A stretch of 57,215 nt of DNA from Treponema sp. (GTDB lineage: Bacteria > Spirochaetota > Spirochaetia > Treponematales > Breznakiellaceae): positions 1 through 57,215 of the forward strand of contig WQWD01000002.1 of the NCBI GenBank assembly GCA_009785545.1, in the 5' to 3' direction. Positions 8,946 to 18,437 of this stretch are shown here, piece by piece. How positions within the stretch are numbered: the stretch's first letter is position 1; each line of letters opens with the position of its first letter. The position numbers and the translations under genes were made by a program. The notes beneath the pieces were generated by a model. That model was not told the DNA's origin and made no database searches. It worked only from the letters and a program-made list of their open reading frames with translations.

Positions 8946-9251
8946 ATGGCAATAATCGAGGATGGGCACCCCGTCTTGTCGGACAAAAACGTGGCTTGGG
9001 CTGACCTTATAAAACACAGTGAAATTATTATCTTTGAGCTCGATAAAGCTATCCTCGCACTTACGCGTGAAGGGCTCAAAGAATTTAGACTGACTACAGG
9101 GCAGACAACGCATAACGTCACACCTTTAGACCTTCCCGTTTTAATCCAGCGTCGAAAAGATCTGATAGACCAGATCGCACGCATGGAAGACCTAATCGCA
9201 AAAAAACACGCACCGCCTCCGGCTCTTGTGCAGGTGGTGCCAAAATGTTAA
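8946..9251 (+). CDS. gpW-like head-tail joining protein
   Basis: Small protein between terminase and portal; [26 protein letters not shown]. Confidence 0.55.
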   Translation: MAIIEDGHPVLSDKNVAWADLIKHSEIIIFELDKAILALTREGLKEFRLTTGQTTHNVTPLDLPVLIQRRKDLIDQIARMEDLIAKKHAPPPALVQVVPKC

Positions 9252-10981
9252 GACACGGCATACCGAGCGAAAGCCCAAAACAACTCGACGACGTACTCGC
9301 ATATTTTACACGTAACGCTCTTAACGACGTATTCGACGGCGATACATTTACAAATTCTTTCGGCATTACGCGCAACTACTTATGGGAAAATGGTGTGGAT
9401 TATTACACCCTGCGCCATAGGTCGATCCAGCTCTATATAGAAAATCCCTATGTGTCCGGGCTCATTAACCGAATGCTCCGCAACGAGATTTTTACAGGCA
9501 TAGTGCCGGAAGCCACTCCGCTCGCATCGGTTATATGGCCAAATATGGACGTGCGCGAGCGCGAACGCTTGTCAACGAATTACTCTGAAAAAATGACAGA
9601 GGGATTTCGGCTTTATGCAAGCAACCCGGACGTTTTCGATTACCGCCGACAATTAACATTCGGCGAATTTCAAAACCAAGTGCGCCTTGAGTCCATGCTT
9701 TGCGGTGACGGAATTATAGTTGCGCACATAAATCAACAAACAAAGCTTCCTTCGTGGGACTGGATTAACGGTAATTATATAATGACCGACCCCGAATACA
9801 CGCCAGCAAAAGGACATAAAGTTATCAACGGCGTTGAACTGGATTCGCACGGCAGACATACAGCGTATCATATGCGTGAGTTCGACGGCGAAGAGATATC
9901 GTTTAAGCGAATCCCAACCGTCGGGCGTAAATCCGGCAGAACTATTGCATGGATGGTTTACGGATGCGATAAATTATTAAATAACGTGCGCGGCATTCCG
10001 CTGTTGGGAAATATCCTGTATATGCTAAAAGACCTCGACCGATACAAAAACGCCGAGCTTCGTGCCGCCGTAATTAATGCGCTTTTGCCGTTATTTATGA
10101 GTCGCGAAAAAAGCGACACCCCAATACGCAGAGTGACAGCCGGCATGGGCAGATTCGAACACGGAACGCCAGCTGCTGTCGAGGCGGAAAAAGAAGATGC
10201 CGAGGCACAAGCACGATCCGCACAACCTACTCGCCAGCTAGTGGCAGAAATGCACCCAGGGACTATCATAGAAAACCTGGCACCCGGGGAAAAACCAGTT
10301 AGCTTTGACACCCGCCGTCCTAACGTAAATTATGGCGAGTTCGAAAAAATAATCTTACGCGCCATCGCATGGTCAAGAGGTATCCCGCCGGAAACTTTGG
10401 TTATGGAATATTCGTCGAGCTATTCCGCAGGGCGGCAAGCAAACAATGAATTTAACATAAACCTCAAATATTTTGTTTTTAAGCACGCAAAAGACATCGG
10501 GCAAATTATATACGAGGAGTTTCAAATACAATCCGCACTGCTTGGCGAAATCGATCTGCCGGGCTTCCTTGTCTGCGCTTTCGACCCTGCACAATGGAAG
10601 CTCCGCGGTGCATGGCTCAAATGCGAGTGGTCTGGACTCTCGCGACCATCTGTTGATATTCAAAAAGAAGCAAATGCAATGCAAAAACTGCTCAAAATGG
10701 GCGTTATTACACACGACATGGTCGCGCGGCAATTTAGCGGCATGGATTTCCGCGCTGTGCAAAACAAACTTGAGATTGAGCGCACTCTTATGGCGAGTCA
10801 CGGATTTATTGCCGCCACCGAAATCGAAACAAATAACGTAAATGAAGATCAGGCAGAAACGCAAGAGCAGTTAATAGCAGCTATGCAGGACATAGATGAC
10901 TATATAGAAAAAGCAAGCCCCGAATTACAGGAGCTTTGGAATAATTACAAAAATTGCGTTGACGCAATTCAAAATAATTAA
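9245..10981 (+). CDS. Phage portal protein, lambda family
   Basis: Size and position; [58 protein letters not shown]. Confidence 0.9.
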   Translation: MLRHGIPSESPKQLDDVLAYFTRNALNDVFDGDTFTNSFGITRNYLWENGVDYYTLRHRSIQLYIENPYVSGLINRMLRNEIFTGIVPEATPLASVIWPNMDVRERERLSTNYSEKMTEGFRLYASNPDVFDYRRQLTFGEFQNQVRLESMLCGDGIIVAHINQQTKLPSWDWINGNYIMTDPEYTPAKGHKVINGVELDSHGRHTAYHMREFDGEEISFKRIPTVGRKSGRTIAWMVYGCDKLLNNVRGIPLLGNILYMLKDLDRYKNAELRAAVINALLPLFMSREKSDTPIRRVTAGMGRFEHGTPAAVEAEKEDAEAQARSAQPTRQLVAEMHPGTIIENLAPGEKPVSFDTRRPNVNYGEFEKIILRAIAWSRGIPPETLVMEYSSSYSAGRQANNEFNINLKYFVFKHAKDIGQIIYEEFQIQSALLGEIDLPGFLVCAFDPAQWKLRGAWLKCEWSGLSRPSVDIQKEANAMQKLLKMGVITHDMVARQFSGMDFRAVQNKLEIERTLMASHGFIAATEIETNNVNEDQAETQEQLIAAMQDIDDYIEKASPELQELWNNYKNCVDAIQNN

Positions 10982-10995
10982 TAGGAGATGGGAAA

Positions 10996-11349
10996 ATGGC
11001 AGAGCCTTACATTTACCAAATAGTACATCACGCACAAGATTTCACAGGATTTATTGTCGCCATTATAAGTATTGCTGTTACCCTAATGGGAACCATTATA
11101 GGTGGCATGATTTCATTAAGTAAAATGAGCTTTAACCTAGGTGTCTACAAAGGCACGGTTGATCAAAGACTGTCGGCGCAAGAGCGAAACATAAACGGCA
11201 TAGGAGAAAAAATTTCTGGATCGCGCAAAGAATTGCAAGATGCAATGAATGAATTTTCTTCAGAAATTAAAACAGTATTAGTAACTGTAGCACGGGTCGA
11301 GGAGGCTGTAGAAAATATAAAAGAAAGGTTTGATAGGGAGAGAAAATGA
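10996..11349 (+). CDS. Membrane/coiled-coil protein, possible lysis or holin accessory
   Basis: One N-terminal TM segment followed by a coiled coil; start of a membrane-protein cluster before the amidase. Confidence 0.45.
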   Translation: MAEPYIYQIVHHAQDFTGFIVAIISIAVTLMGTIIGGMISLSKMSFNLGVYKGTVDQRLSAQERNINGIGEKISGSRKELQDAMNEFSSEIKTVLVTVARVEEAVENIKERFDRERK

Positions 11350-11660
11350 AAAGAGTTGTTACAAAAGAAGAGTGGAAAGAATTAAGTATTGATCAAAGAA
11401 CAGAACTAGTTGACGGCGGATATGTTTTCTCTGTTCCTGTTTTTTTTACAAGGGCTGCCAAGAGGATACAAAAAATTTGCATAACAAGGGAATTTATAGT
11501 TTTTATAATTTTTACTTCTATGCTTTTCCGAAACGGAAGTGTTGATCTGCTTTTATACACAATTGTTTCCGGTATGTTTATTTTTGTCGAGGCATTAAAA
11601 ATAATGCTGTCCAAAAATACAACCGTAAACCTGGACGGCAGCGCAAGGATAGGCAGATGA
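11346..11660 (+). CDS. Small two-TM membrane protein, candidate holin
   Basis: Two hydrophobic segments (EFIVFIIFTSMLF; LLLYTIVSGMFIFVEAL); adjacent to endolysin. Confidence 0.45.
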   Translation: MKRVVTKEEWKELSIDQRTELVDGGYVFSVPVFFTRAAKRIQKICITREFIVFIIFTSMLFRNGSVDLLLYTIVSGMFIFVEALKIMLSKNTTVNLDGSARIGR

Positions 11661-12109
11661 AATTATTACGTGCATGGACATGGGAAATACTGCAGACTCT
11701 CGCAGCAATGATTGCACTATTATTAATCGGCAAGGGAATAGAACAGCGAGCTTGGTATAAAGGGCACAGAATTATAATTTTTAATCGTAATTACAACTGG
11801 TTTACAAAAATATTTGCAAGCTGCGCCTTGGGCTATTTTATATTTTTACCCACAGGTACAAGCATCATAACGTTGGTGCACGAATACGGGCATTGCAAGC
11901 AAAGCGCAAGGCTCGGCCCATTATATTTATTTTTTATTGGCATTCCGTCAATAACACGCCATTTAATAGCACGCCATTGGCGAAAAACAGAAAAAAAGAA
12001 TAACGACGAAATTGTTGTCTGGTATTATTCGGCGTTCCCGGAAAAACAGGCGGATATATTAGGCGGCGTTATTTGGGAAAACGGAAAGAGGGTATTAGAA
12101 ATTGATTAG
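11657..12109 (+). CDS. Membrane protein with HEYGH metallopeptidase-like motif
   Basis: Two TM segments and SIITLVHEYGHCKQSARLGPLYLFFIGIPS. Confidence 0.6.
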   Translation: MKLLRAWTWEILQTLAAMIALLLIGKGIEQRAWYKGHRIIIFNRNYNWFTKIFASCALGYFIFLPTGTSIITLVHEYGHCKQSARLGPLYLFFIGIPSITRHLIARHWRKTEKKNNDEIVVWYYSAFPEKQADILGGVIWENGKRVLEID

Positions 12110-12188
12110 GCAAAATTTGTGCGGTTTAATAAATTATTTAATCAGAGCATTTAACAAAATGCTAAAAAATAACCAAGGAGAGACAACC

Positions 12189-12743
12189 ATGAGTAAAAAA
12201 ATCGCTTTATCAAGCGGGCACGGATTAATCATTCGCGGCGCTAGAGGCATCATGGACGAAGTTGACGAGGCTAGGAGAATTACCGACAGAGTTGCTGAAA
12301 TTTTAATAAAAAAAGGCGCAACAGCCGCCGTATTTCACGATAACGAAAGTGGAAACGTAAACTCAAACCTTAATGCGATTGTCAACTGGCATCGCCAGCA
12401 GGATGCAGAAGCTGATGTATCGGTACACTTTAACGCTTTCGGAAATCCAGATGCGCACGGCACAGAAGTTCTCTGTCACACCGATGGCGTTAATACAGCT
12501 CTAGCAAACCGCATCGCAGCTGCAATGGCAACCTCCGGGGAATTCAGGCTGCGCCCGGCGCAAGGCGGAGCGACTATGCAGGGCGTTGCATTACGCAACA
12601 ATCTTTTTGTTATAAACCAACTCCGAAGTAGACCGTGCGTTTTATTAGAAGTTTGCTTTGTAACATCGCCTGCGGATGTAAGCCGATATCAAAAAAACTT
12701 TGATGCTATCTGCGAAGCAATCGCAGACGCATTACTGGCATAG
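12189..12743 (+). CDS. N-acetylmuramoyl-L-alanine amidase (Amidase_3), endolysin
   Basis: IALSSGHG...DEVDEARRITDRVAEILIKKGA...DVSVHFNAF...LLEVCFVTSPADV; RBS AAGGAG before ATG 12189. Confidence 0.9.
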   Translation: MSKKIALSSGHGLIIRGARGIMDEVDEARRITDRVAEILIKKGATAAVFHDNESGNVNSNLNAIVNWHRQQDAEADVSVHFNAFGNPDAHGTEVLCHTDGVNTALANRIAAAMATSGEFRLRPAQGGATMQGVALRNNLFVINQLRSRPCVLLEVCFVTSPADVSRYQKNFDAICEAIADALLA

Positions 12744-12751
12744 GGGGAGCG

Positions 12752-13201
12752 ATGAATGAAAAAACAAAGTTTATTATTTATTTTTTTGCTACCGTTACCC
12801 TTATTTTTATTATCGGCATCTTCTCTGGATGTCGAGGAGCTCCGTCTCCGCGAATCGAATATCTGGTCGAGGCTAGAATCGTCAATGCTGTCAACGCAGA
12901 GCGAGCTAGATGGCTTGAGGAACACAATCGCAATCTTGCAATACGAATCGCAGAGGGACTTAGCGAAGCAGACGCAAGAGTTAGCGCTGCGGACGGAGAG
13001 CTACAACAGGTTATCGCTGCTGCTAGAGAATACAGAGCTCTCTTTTTATCAGTCATTGACTACCTTTTATCGTACCGAAGCTGCGAACCGTCTATTGAAA
13101 CGGATATTGAAAATAATTGCGGCGGCAGCGACTGTGCTAGTGATATTCAAAATTTTACGGACGGTGAGCTACGTGCAATTGACAGTCAAGACAGGCAATA
13201 A
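12752..13201 (+). CDS. Putative o-spanin-like lipoprotein (fully overlaps next ORF)
   Basis: N-terminal hydrophobic segment with lipobox IGIFSGC, then coiled coil; ATG 4 nt upstream of the second ORF's ATG. Confidence 0.55.
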   Translation: MNEKTKFIIYFFATVTLIFIIGIFSGCRGAPSPRIEYLVEARIVNAVNAERARWLEEHNRNLAIRIAEGLSEADARVSAADGELQQVIAAAREYRALFLSVIDYLLSYRSCEPSIETDIENNCGGSDCASDIQNFTDGELRAIDSQDRQ

Positions 13202-13238
13202 AATCAGCGCTAAGCGAATCTTATGTATATGGTTTTAG
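12756..13238 (+). CDS. Putative i-spanin-like protein, coiled coil plus C-terminal TM (overlaps previous ORF)
   Basis: MKKQSLLFIFLLPLPLFLLSASS signal/TM, coiled coil, then ILKIIAAAATVLVIFKIL TM; +1 frame relative to 12752 ORF. Confidence 0.6.
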   Translation: MKKQSLLFIFLLPLPLFLLSASSLDVEELRLRESNIWSRLESSMLSTQSELDGLRNTIAILQYESQRDLAKQTQELALRTESYNRLSLLLENTELSFYQSLTTFYRTEAANRLLKRILKIIAAAATVLVIFKILRTVSYVQLTVKTGNKISAKRILCIWF

Positions 13239-13282
13239 GAGGTCTTTGTGAGAGATACAGCTCTTTGTCGTTCATATTTTTT

Positions 13283-13684
13283 TCATAACGCTATGCTCAA
13301 TTCCTGCCCGTATACACGCGCTATTTTTTCCAACGTCTTTACAGTTGGGTTTGCTTTCCGAGGGTTTTCGAGGCGCTGATACGCTTGGTAAGACAGGCCG
13401 AGTTTCTGGGCTATGTCCGTTTGGCTTTGCCCACCCCGTAGTTCACGGAGCCTCAAAGAAATGGTTATGTGGCTTGCGACAGATATTGGATAACCTTTTT
13501 TGTATGCTGGCGGACGGATCGACATCCCTTTGGAAATCTCGACTTCAAGGATTGCTTCTAGCGCTTCTTTTGCCATTTCAAGGGCGTGATCGTGAGAGAC
13601 CCCATAAGTTAGAACATTCGGCATGTCGGGGAAATCCACTAAAAATATATCCCCGTTTTTCTTTATATTGCAATTATAAACCAT
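13283..13684 (-). CDS. hicB: HicB antitoxin with C-terminal HTH
   Basis: DIFLVDFPDMPNVLTYGVSHDHALEMAKEALEAIL plus XRE-type HTH (TDIAQKLGLSYQAYQRLENP). Confidence 0.9.
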   Translation of the reverse strand: MVYNCNIKKNGDIFLVDFPDMPNVLTYGVSHDHALEMAKEALEAILEVEISKGMSIRPPAYKKGYPISVASHITISLRLRELRGGQSQTDIAQKLGLSYQAYQRLENPRKANPTVKTLEKIARVYGQELSIAL

Positions 13685-13695
13685 CTGGAAACCTC

Positions 13696-13893
13696 CTAGC
13701 CCTTAATTCCGGCTTGTTTGAGTATGCGTTTTCCCAAGATACCCAAGTCTTGATTGCCGTGAAATGGAACAGTTACAGGACGGCATTCAGACTTGTCAAA
13801 AACATGGTGAGAGCCACTGACCCTCACAAGTTCCCAACCATTATCTTTAAGGATTTTCATAATCTCTTTTGCCGTCATAATCATAACATACAA
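13696..13893 (-). CDS. hicA: HicA mRNA interferase toxin
   Basis: TAKEIMKILKDNGWELVRVSGSHHVFDK...TVPFHGNQDLGILGKRILKQAGI. Confidence 0.92.
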   Translation of the reverse strand: MYVMIMTAKEIMKILKDNGWELVRVSGSHHVFDKSECRPVTVPFHGNQDLGILGKRILKQAGIKG

Positions 13894-13949
13894 TATTTAT
13901 ATTGTAATGTCAAGAGGTTATTATCAAGTTTTTACAGGAAAGTTAGCGG

Positions 13950-14192
13950 TTACTTCTTGGGCTTCTTATCTGGTTCTGGCTCAGAGGCCTTGCGGGGATG
14001 GTCTGGTTTTGGAACAGCCCTTAAAATATCCAATACTTCAGGCGCATATATCGCCTCTTTGGTCAGAGGCTTAATGCCTAGCCTTGTAAATCTCTGGCGA
14101 AGGGTATTAACTGGAACGTCAAGTTTTTCTGATATTTCTGAAAGCGTCAATCCTGTCATCTCCTTCTGCCCGATCTGCACCAAGACGGGCAT
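13950..14192 (-). CDS. Small HTH protein
   Basis: TLSEISEKLDVPVNTLRQRFTRLGIKPLTKEAIYAPEVLDILRAV; likely start at internal ATG 14192. Confidence 0.55.
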   Translation of the reverse strand: MPVLVQIGQKEMTGLTLSEISEKLDVPVNTLRQRFTRLGIKPLTKEAIYAPEVLDILRAVPKPDHPRKASEPEPDKKPKK

Positions 14193-14286
14193 ATTACTGG
14201 CAAACAGTACGAGGAGTTGATGTTTAACGACCAAGGCGAAAAAAATGAAAAAATTATGAAAGTTAATAGCTTTAAAAACACCAAGG

Positions 14287-15435
14287 ATGAACAATGACCT
14301 TATGAAGACCGTTTTAATCGACGACAAGATAGGTTATAACTGGTGGGACGGATCTGGTGTAACCGCCAAAAAACTCAAACAACAACTCGACGGCATACTT
14401 GACGGAGAGGAAATAAACATCGTAATAAACTCCCCGGGCGGATCGGTTTATGAGGGTGCGGTGATTTTTAACCTTATTAGAGATTACGCAAAATCGCATC
14501 CTGTGTCCGTTAGAATAAACTGTCTCGCCATGAGTATGGCTTCTTACATTGCGCTCGCCGCACGCACTGTAAACAAAGACTCTAAAATCACAGTGTGCGA
14601 CAATTCTATTTTTATGATTCACAATCCGTGGATGTATACATGGGGCGATTACCGCGAATTAAAAAAAGACTCCGACTACCTCGAAAAACTAGCAGCAATG
14701 TACGGCTCTGTTCATTGTATTACTTCCGGCAAATCAGAAAAAGACATTCGCAAGGCAATGGACGAAGAGACTTTTTACGTCGGCAAAGAAATAATCGACG
14801 CTGGTTTTGCCAACGAATACGAAGCCTTTAGCAACGATGACGACGGTATAGCAGCCAGCGCAGGCGAAATAACACCTAACACCCTCGACAGGGACACCCT
14901 TGTCCGTAACGCAAAAACAGCGGCTAACGAAGCGATGGAAGCCGCACGCGCTGCTGGACAAAAAGACGGCAAAGCATACAGAGGCGACCTTGAAAAAGCG
15001 GTTGCATTTTACCAAGTGACCACACCGCCCGCAGCGGCAGGCGGAGAAATAATAACATCTGGTGGAGGAGGCAATATGAAACCAGAAGAATTGCTTGCAA
15101 AGAATAAGGATTGCTATGACGCTGTCTTTGCTCTTGGCGAAAAAGCCGCGCTGGAAAAAGAGCGGGCAAGAGTACAAGCCCATATTATGCTTGGCAAGGA
15201 GGCGGGAGCGTTAGATACCGCCGTTAAATACATCGAAGGCGGCGAGTCTAGCATGGACGAAAAAATCCGAGCCGAATACCTCGCACTTTCGATGAAAAAA
15301 AGCCGACTGGAAGCGCGAAACGACGACGATGTTGGCGACACTAACCTCGGCGGTGACGGAAAAGCTGATGGCAAAGCGTTGGCAGATGCTTTCCGTGCTG
15401 GCGTTCGTGGCAAGATGATCGGAGGCACGGAATGA
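14287..15435 (+). CDS. ClpP-like prohead (head maturation) protease
   Basis: INIVINSPGGSVYEGAVIFNLIRDY...CLAMSMASYIALAA...IFMIHNPW. Confidence 0.92.
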   Translation: MNNDLMKTVLIDDKIGYNWWDGSGVTAKKLKQQLDGILDGEEINIVINSPGGSVYEGAVIFNLIRDYAKSHPVSVRINCLAMSMASYIALAARTVNKDSKITVCDNSIFMIHNPWMYTWGDYRELKKDSDYLEKLAAMYGSVHCITSGKSEKDIRKAMDEETFYVGKEIIDAGFANEYEAFSNDDDGIAASAGEITPNTLDRDTLVRNAKTAANEAMEAARAAGQKDGKAYRGDLEKAVAFYQVTTPPAAAGGEIITSGGGGNMKPEELLAKNKDCYDAVFALGEKAALEKERARVQAHIMLGKEAGALDTAVKYIEGGESSMDEKIRAEYLALSMKKSRLEARNDDDVGDTNLGGDGKADGKALADAFRAGVRGKMIGGTE

Positions 15436-15815
15436 GCGAAGTAACTTTTAGCGTTATCGAAAGCAAAGCCTTGCAGTTAGGTAATAATGTTTTTGAACAG
15501 GGTACAATCGCAGTTGCGGCTGCGACGGAAGTTAAAGCCGGAACTCTTTTAAAAAGAGACGGCAATAAAAAATTCGCTGTAGCAACAGCGAGCGACACAT
15601 CACTTGCCGTCGTTCCATTCGATATGAAAAACACAAGTACAGCAACCGTCAATTTGGGCTTCCGCGCTCTTATTGGCGGTTTAGTGCGTAAGGATATGCT
15701 TAACCTCAACGGTGCGGCATTAACCAGCGCTCAAGCAGACGGCTTGCGTGACTATGGCATTATCGCCGTGGACACTACCGACCTGTCGAGAGTACACCCC
15801 ACACAAGGAGACTAA
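15432..15815 (+). CDS. Head decoration protein (lambda gpD-like)
   Basis: Small protein between protease and capsid; GTIAVAAATEVKAGTLLKRDGNKKFAVATA. Confidence 0.8.
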   Translation: MSEVTFSVIESKALQLGNNVFEQGTIAVAAATEVKAGTLLKRDGNKKFAVATASDTSLAVVPFDMKNTSTATVNLGFRALIGGLVRKDMLNLNGAALTSAQADGLRDYGIIAVDTTDLSRVHPTQGD

Positions 15816-15819
15816 AAAT

Positions 15820-16929
15820 ATGGGTAACAACAGCAGTATGCCCGATATGCTACAGTATGTCGCGGAAATGTATAACCAACAGCCGGACATGAAACGCATG
15901 GGTTTTTTAACGTCGTTATTCAAAATAACGCCAGAGTCATTCCTTGGTGTAAATAAGCTCAGTATGGACATGGTCTACGGCGGTAACGATATGGCACCAG
16001 CCGTTCGCGACCTTAGCACTGGAGCGGTTCTTGTAACACTCGACGAATTTGGAAACATGGAAGTTCCATTCCCTGTTTATTCTCTTGAATCACCTGTCAA
16101 CATCGATAAGCTCATGGATCGCAAGCCCGGCGAAAACGCTTTTGTAACCCAGCGGGCTAATTGGGCAGGACGCATGGCTGCGCTCATCAAAGAGGGCACA
16201 AACAAACATATCCGAATGATCAAAAATTCGATTGAGTACCAAGCTGCCGAAGTATTTTCTACAGGCAAGTGTACCTTGACCGACGAAGACGGAAACGCAG
16301 TCAGTAAGCTGGACTACCAAGTCCCAGTCGAACACTTCCCAACGGTTACAAAATCTTGGAGCGATCCAACTTCAAAACCACTCGACGACCTTAATGCGTT
16401 AGACGACGTTATTAGACCAAGCGCTTTGTGCGATATGGAAAATTACATCGTCGGCAAAAACGCATGGCGCAACCTGCTTAAAAATGAACAGGTGCATAAA
16501 AACCTCGACCAGAACGTATTAAACACGATGGAAATTTCGCCGCAGATGCGCAATAAAGGCGCAGCTTATCTCGGCAAACTCAACATCGACGGCAGAATAC
16601 GCTTGTTTTGGGGATACGATGCCACGTACAACCCGTGGGGACAGCCAAGCAAAACGGAATACTTTCTTGATCCCGATAAAGTTATCCTTTTACCGTCGTA
16701 CGAAAATGCGGACTTTAGACGCTACTTTGGCGGTATCCCAAATATTGCGCTTGACCCTGCGATCGAACCGCTCTTTGGGCACAAGATTACCGTTGAAGGT
16801 GAGTTTGATTTCAAAATTCGCGTATGGCTCGATAATAACGCGGAAACATGGAAGGGCCGCACAAGGAGTAGACCACTCCTTGTTCCGGCATCACGTATGC
16901 GCTTCGGCTGCTTGACAACCGTAGCATAA
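15820..16929 (+). CDS. Major capsid protein (lambda gpE-like)
   Basis: Size, position, start MGNNSSMPDMLQYVAEMYNQQ after AAGGAG. Confidence 0.85.
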   Translation: MGNNSSMPDMLQYVAEMYNQQPDMKRMGFLTSLFKITPESFLGVNKLSMDMVYGGNDMAPAVRDLSTGAVLVTLDEFGNMEVPFPVYSLESPVNIDKLMDRKPGENAFVTQRANWAGRMAALIKEGTNKHIRMIKNSIEYQAAEVFSTGKCTLTDEDGNAVSKLDYQVPVEHFPTVTKSWSDPTSKPLDDLNALDDVIRPSALCDMENYIVGKNAWRNLLKNEQVHKNLDQNVLNTMEISPQMRNKGAAYLGKLNIDGRIRLFWGYDATYNPWGQPSKTEYFLDPDKVILLPSYENADFRRYFGGIPNIALDPAIEPLFGHKITVEGEFDFKIRVWLDNNAETWKGRTRSRPLLVPASRMRFGCLTTVA

Positions 16930-16943
16930 GAGGAGGACACCCA

Positions 16944-17366
16944 ATGTTTATAGTAGCAGACGGTTATTCATTCTGTACCGCTCGCGGCGTATTAAAGCCC
17001 GGTGCAGAAATTAAAGAAAGCGACTTTGCAGAAAAAGAAACTTTCCAGAAAAAAATCAAAGCCAAGCATATTGTCGAAGGCAAATCCGAAGAACAGCTAA
17101 TCAAAGAAGCAAAAGACAAGGAAGCTGCGGCGGCGGTTGCTAAAAAAGAAGAGCTTGCGCGTAACGTAAGTGCTGCCAAGTCAGTAGCAGAAACTGCTGA
17201 AAAAGCGCTGGTTGATGCCAAGAACACTTTTGCAAAAAAAGAAAAACTGCCAGCTGACAACGCAGAGCGCGTAGCAGCCGTACAAGCAGTTGAAGCAGCT
17301 ACAGCGGCGTTAAACGAAGCTGAGGCAAAATTAGAAGAAGCAGAAAAAGCGGCAAAGGAAGCATAA
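16944..17366 (+). CDS. Ala/Lys/Glu-rich coiled-coil virion protein, hypothetical
   Basis: ORF within the late operon; long heptad-like KEAxxAAxKAE region. Confidence 0.6.
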   Translation: MFIVADGYSFCTARGVLKPGAEIKESDFAEKETFQKKIKAKHIVEGKSEEQLIKEAKDKEAAAAVAKKEELARNVSAAKSVAETAEKALVDAKNTFAKKEKLPADNAERVAAVQAVEAATAALNEAEAKLEEAEKAAKEA

Positions 17367-17735
17367 ATGGAAAACTTGCGGGCTATATCAAATAAGTATC
17401 TGGAGAAAACCCTTGAAAACCCCCTTACAGCAGGGACTTCATTTACTATTATAGACCCGCAAGAAAACCGCTTTAACGTAATCGGAACCGTCGGCGATAT
17501 ATCCCTGTTGGTTGACCCTATTACAGGCGAAGCCATGCAGGGACGCACCATCGTCGTAACGTGTCTTATAAAAAGACTGCCTAAGCCGCCACGCCGAGGT
17601 TGGAAGGTAGAACTCCCAAACCTCAACACGGCAAGGCTTAAAAAATTGTACGTGCAGGAAGTACAGCCCGACAGAACAATCGGGCTGTATTACTTGTCTT
17701 TAAGCGCAACTGTAAAAAAAGGGGAGGCAGCGTGA
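17367..17735 (+). CDS. Hypothetical head-tail connector protein
   Basis: Position between capsid and tail genes. Confidence 0.5.
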   Translation: MENLRAISNKYLEKTLENPLTAGTSFTIIDPQENRFNVIGTVGDISLLVDPITGEAMQGRTIVVTCLIKRLPKPPRRGWKVELPNLNTARLKKLYVQEVQPDRTIGLYYLSLSATVKKGEAA

Positions 17736-18436
17736 GCGAATTAAAAACTAACAATCCGCAAATTACAGAATTAATAGAAGCCGCAGATAATGTCGAACTG
17801 GTACGAGATCAAATTGCGGCGCTGTTGTCTCTCGAATTACAAAACCAACACGAACTTGCAAAAAACGCTGGCACAAAAGATGCCGACGATTATGATATAG
17901 AAATTTATGTCGAGAATTCTCGACCTTACGATACAACCGACGACGATGATATTATTTCGCTTGTCAATATTGTGTGCCAACAGGTAACTGCACCGCACTC
18001 TAACCCACGCATGGGCAACCAAAAATCGCAAGCCATATTTGATATTTATTGCATCGCCAACGGTAACAGCCTCGGAGATTTCCGAGACGATAAAAGCGCA
18101 ACATTTCGCGCATGGAAAATAATGCGGCTCATTAGGCAAATTGTCATGTCTGAACAGTATGCCTATCTCGGCATGAGACGAATTGTCACCTCACGAACGT
18201 TTACGAAAATGGAATCGGGAACACCGAATCCAGGCTCACAAGGTGCGAAGTTTTTTTCCGTTATAAAGGCATCGTTAGAGGTGCAGTTTGTAGAAGGCTT
18301 TATCGACGGCCCGTCTGTTCCTTTTGACGGATATGCGTTCGAAGTTTCGCCGGATGATGGACAAGTGATCGCAGAATATAGTATTGCCGACCGGGTAACC
18401 GGAGTAGCAAATAACAATCCACCAGAGGAGGAATAA
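17732..18436 (+). CDS. Hypothetical tail completion/terminator-like protein
   Basis: Position immediately before tail sheath; ATGA-type overlap. Confidence 0.5.
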   Translation: MSELKTNNPQITELIEAADNVELVRDQIAALLSLELQNQHELAKNAGTKDADDYDIEIYVENSRPYDTTDDDDIISLVNIVCQQVTAPHSNPRMGNQKSQAIFDIYCIANGNSLGDFRDDKSATFRAWKIMRLIRQIVMSEQYAYLGMRRIVTSRTFTKMESGTPNPGSQGAKFFSVIKASLEVQFVEGFIDGPSVPFDGYAFEVSPDDGQVIAEYSIADRVTGVANNNPPEEE

Positions 18437-18437
18437 G

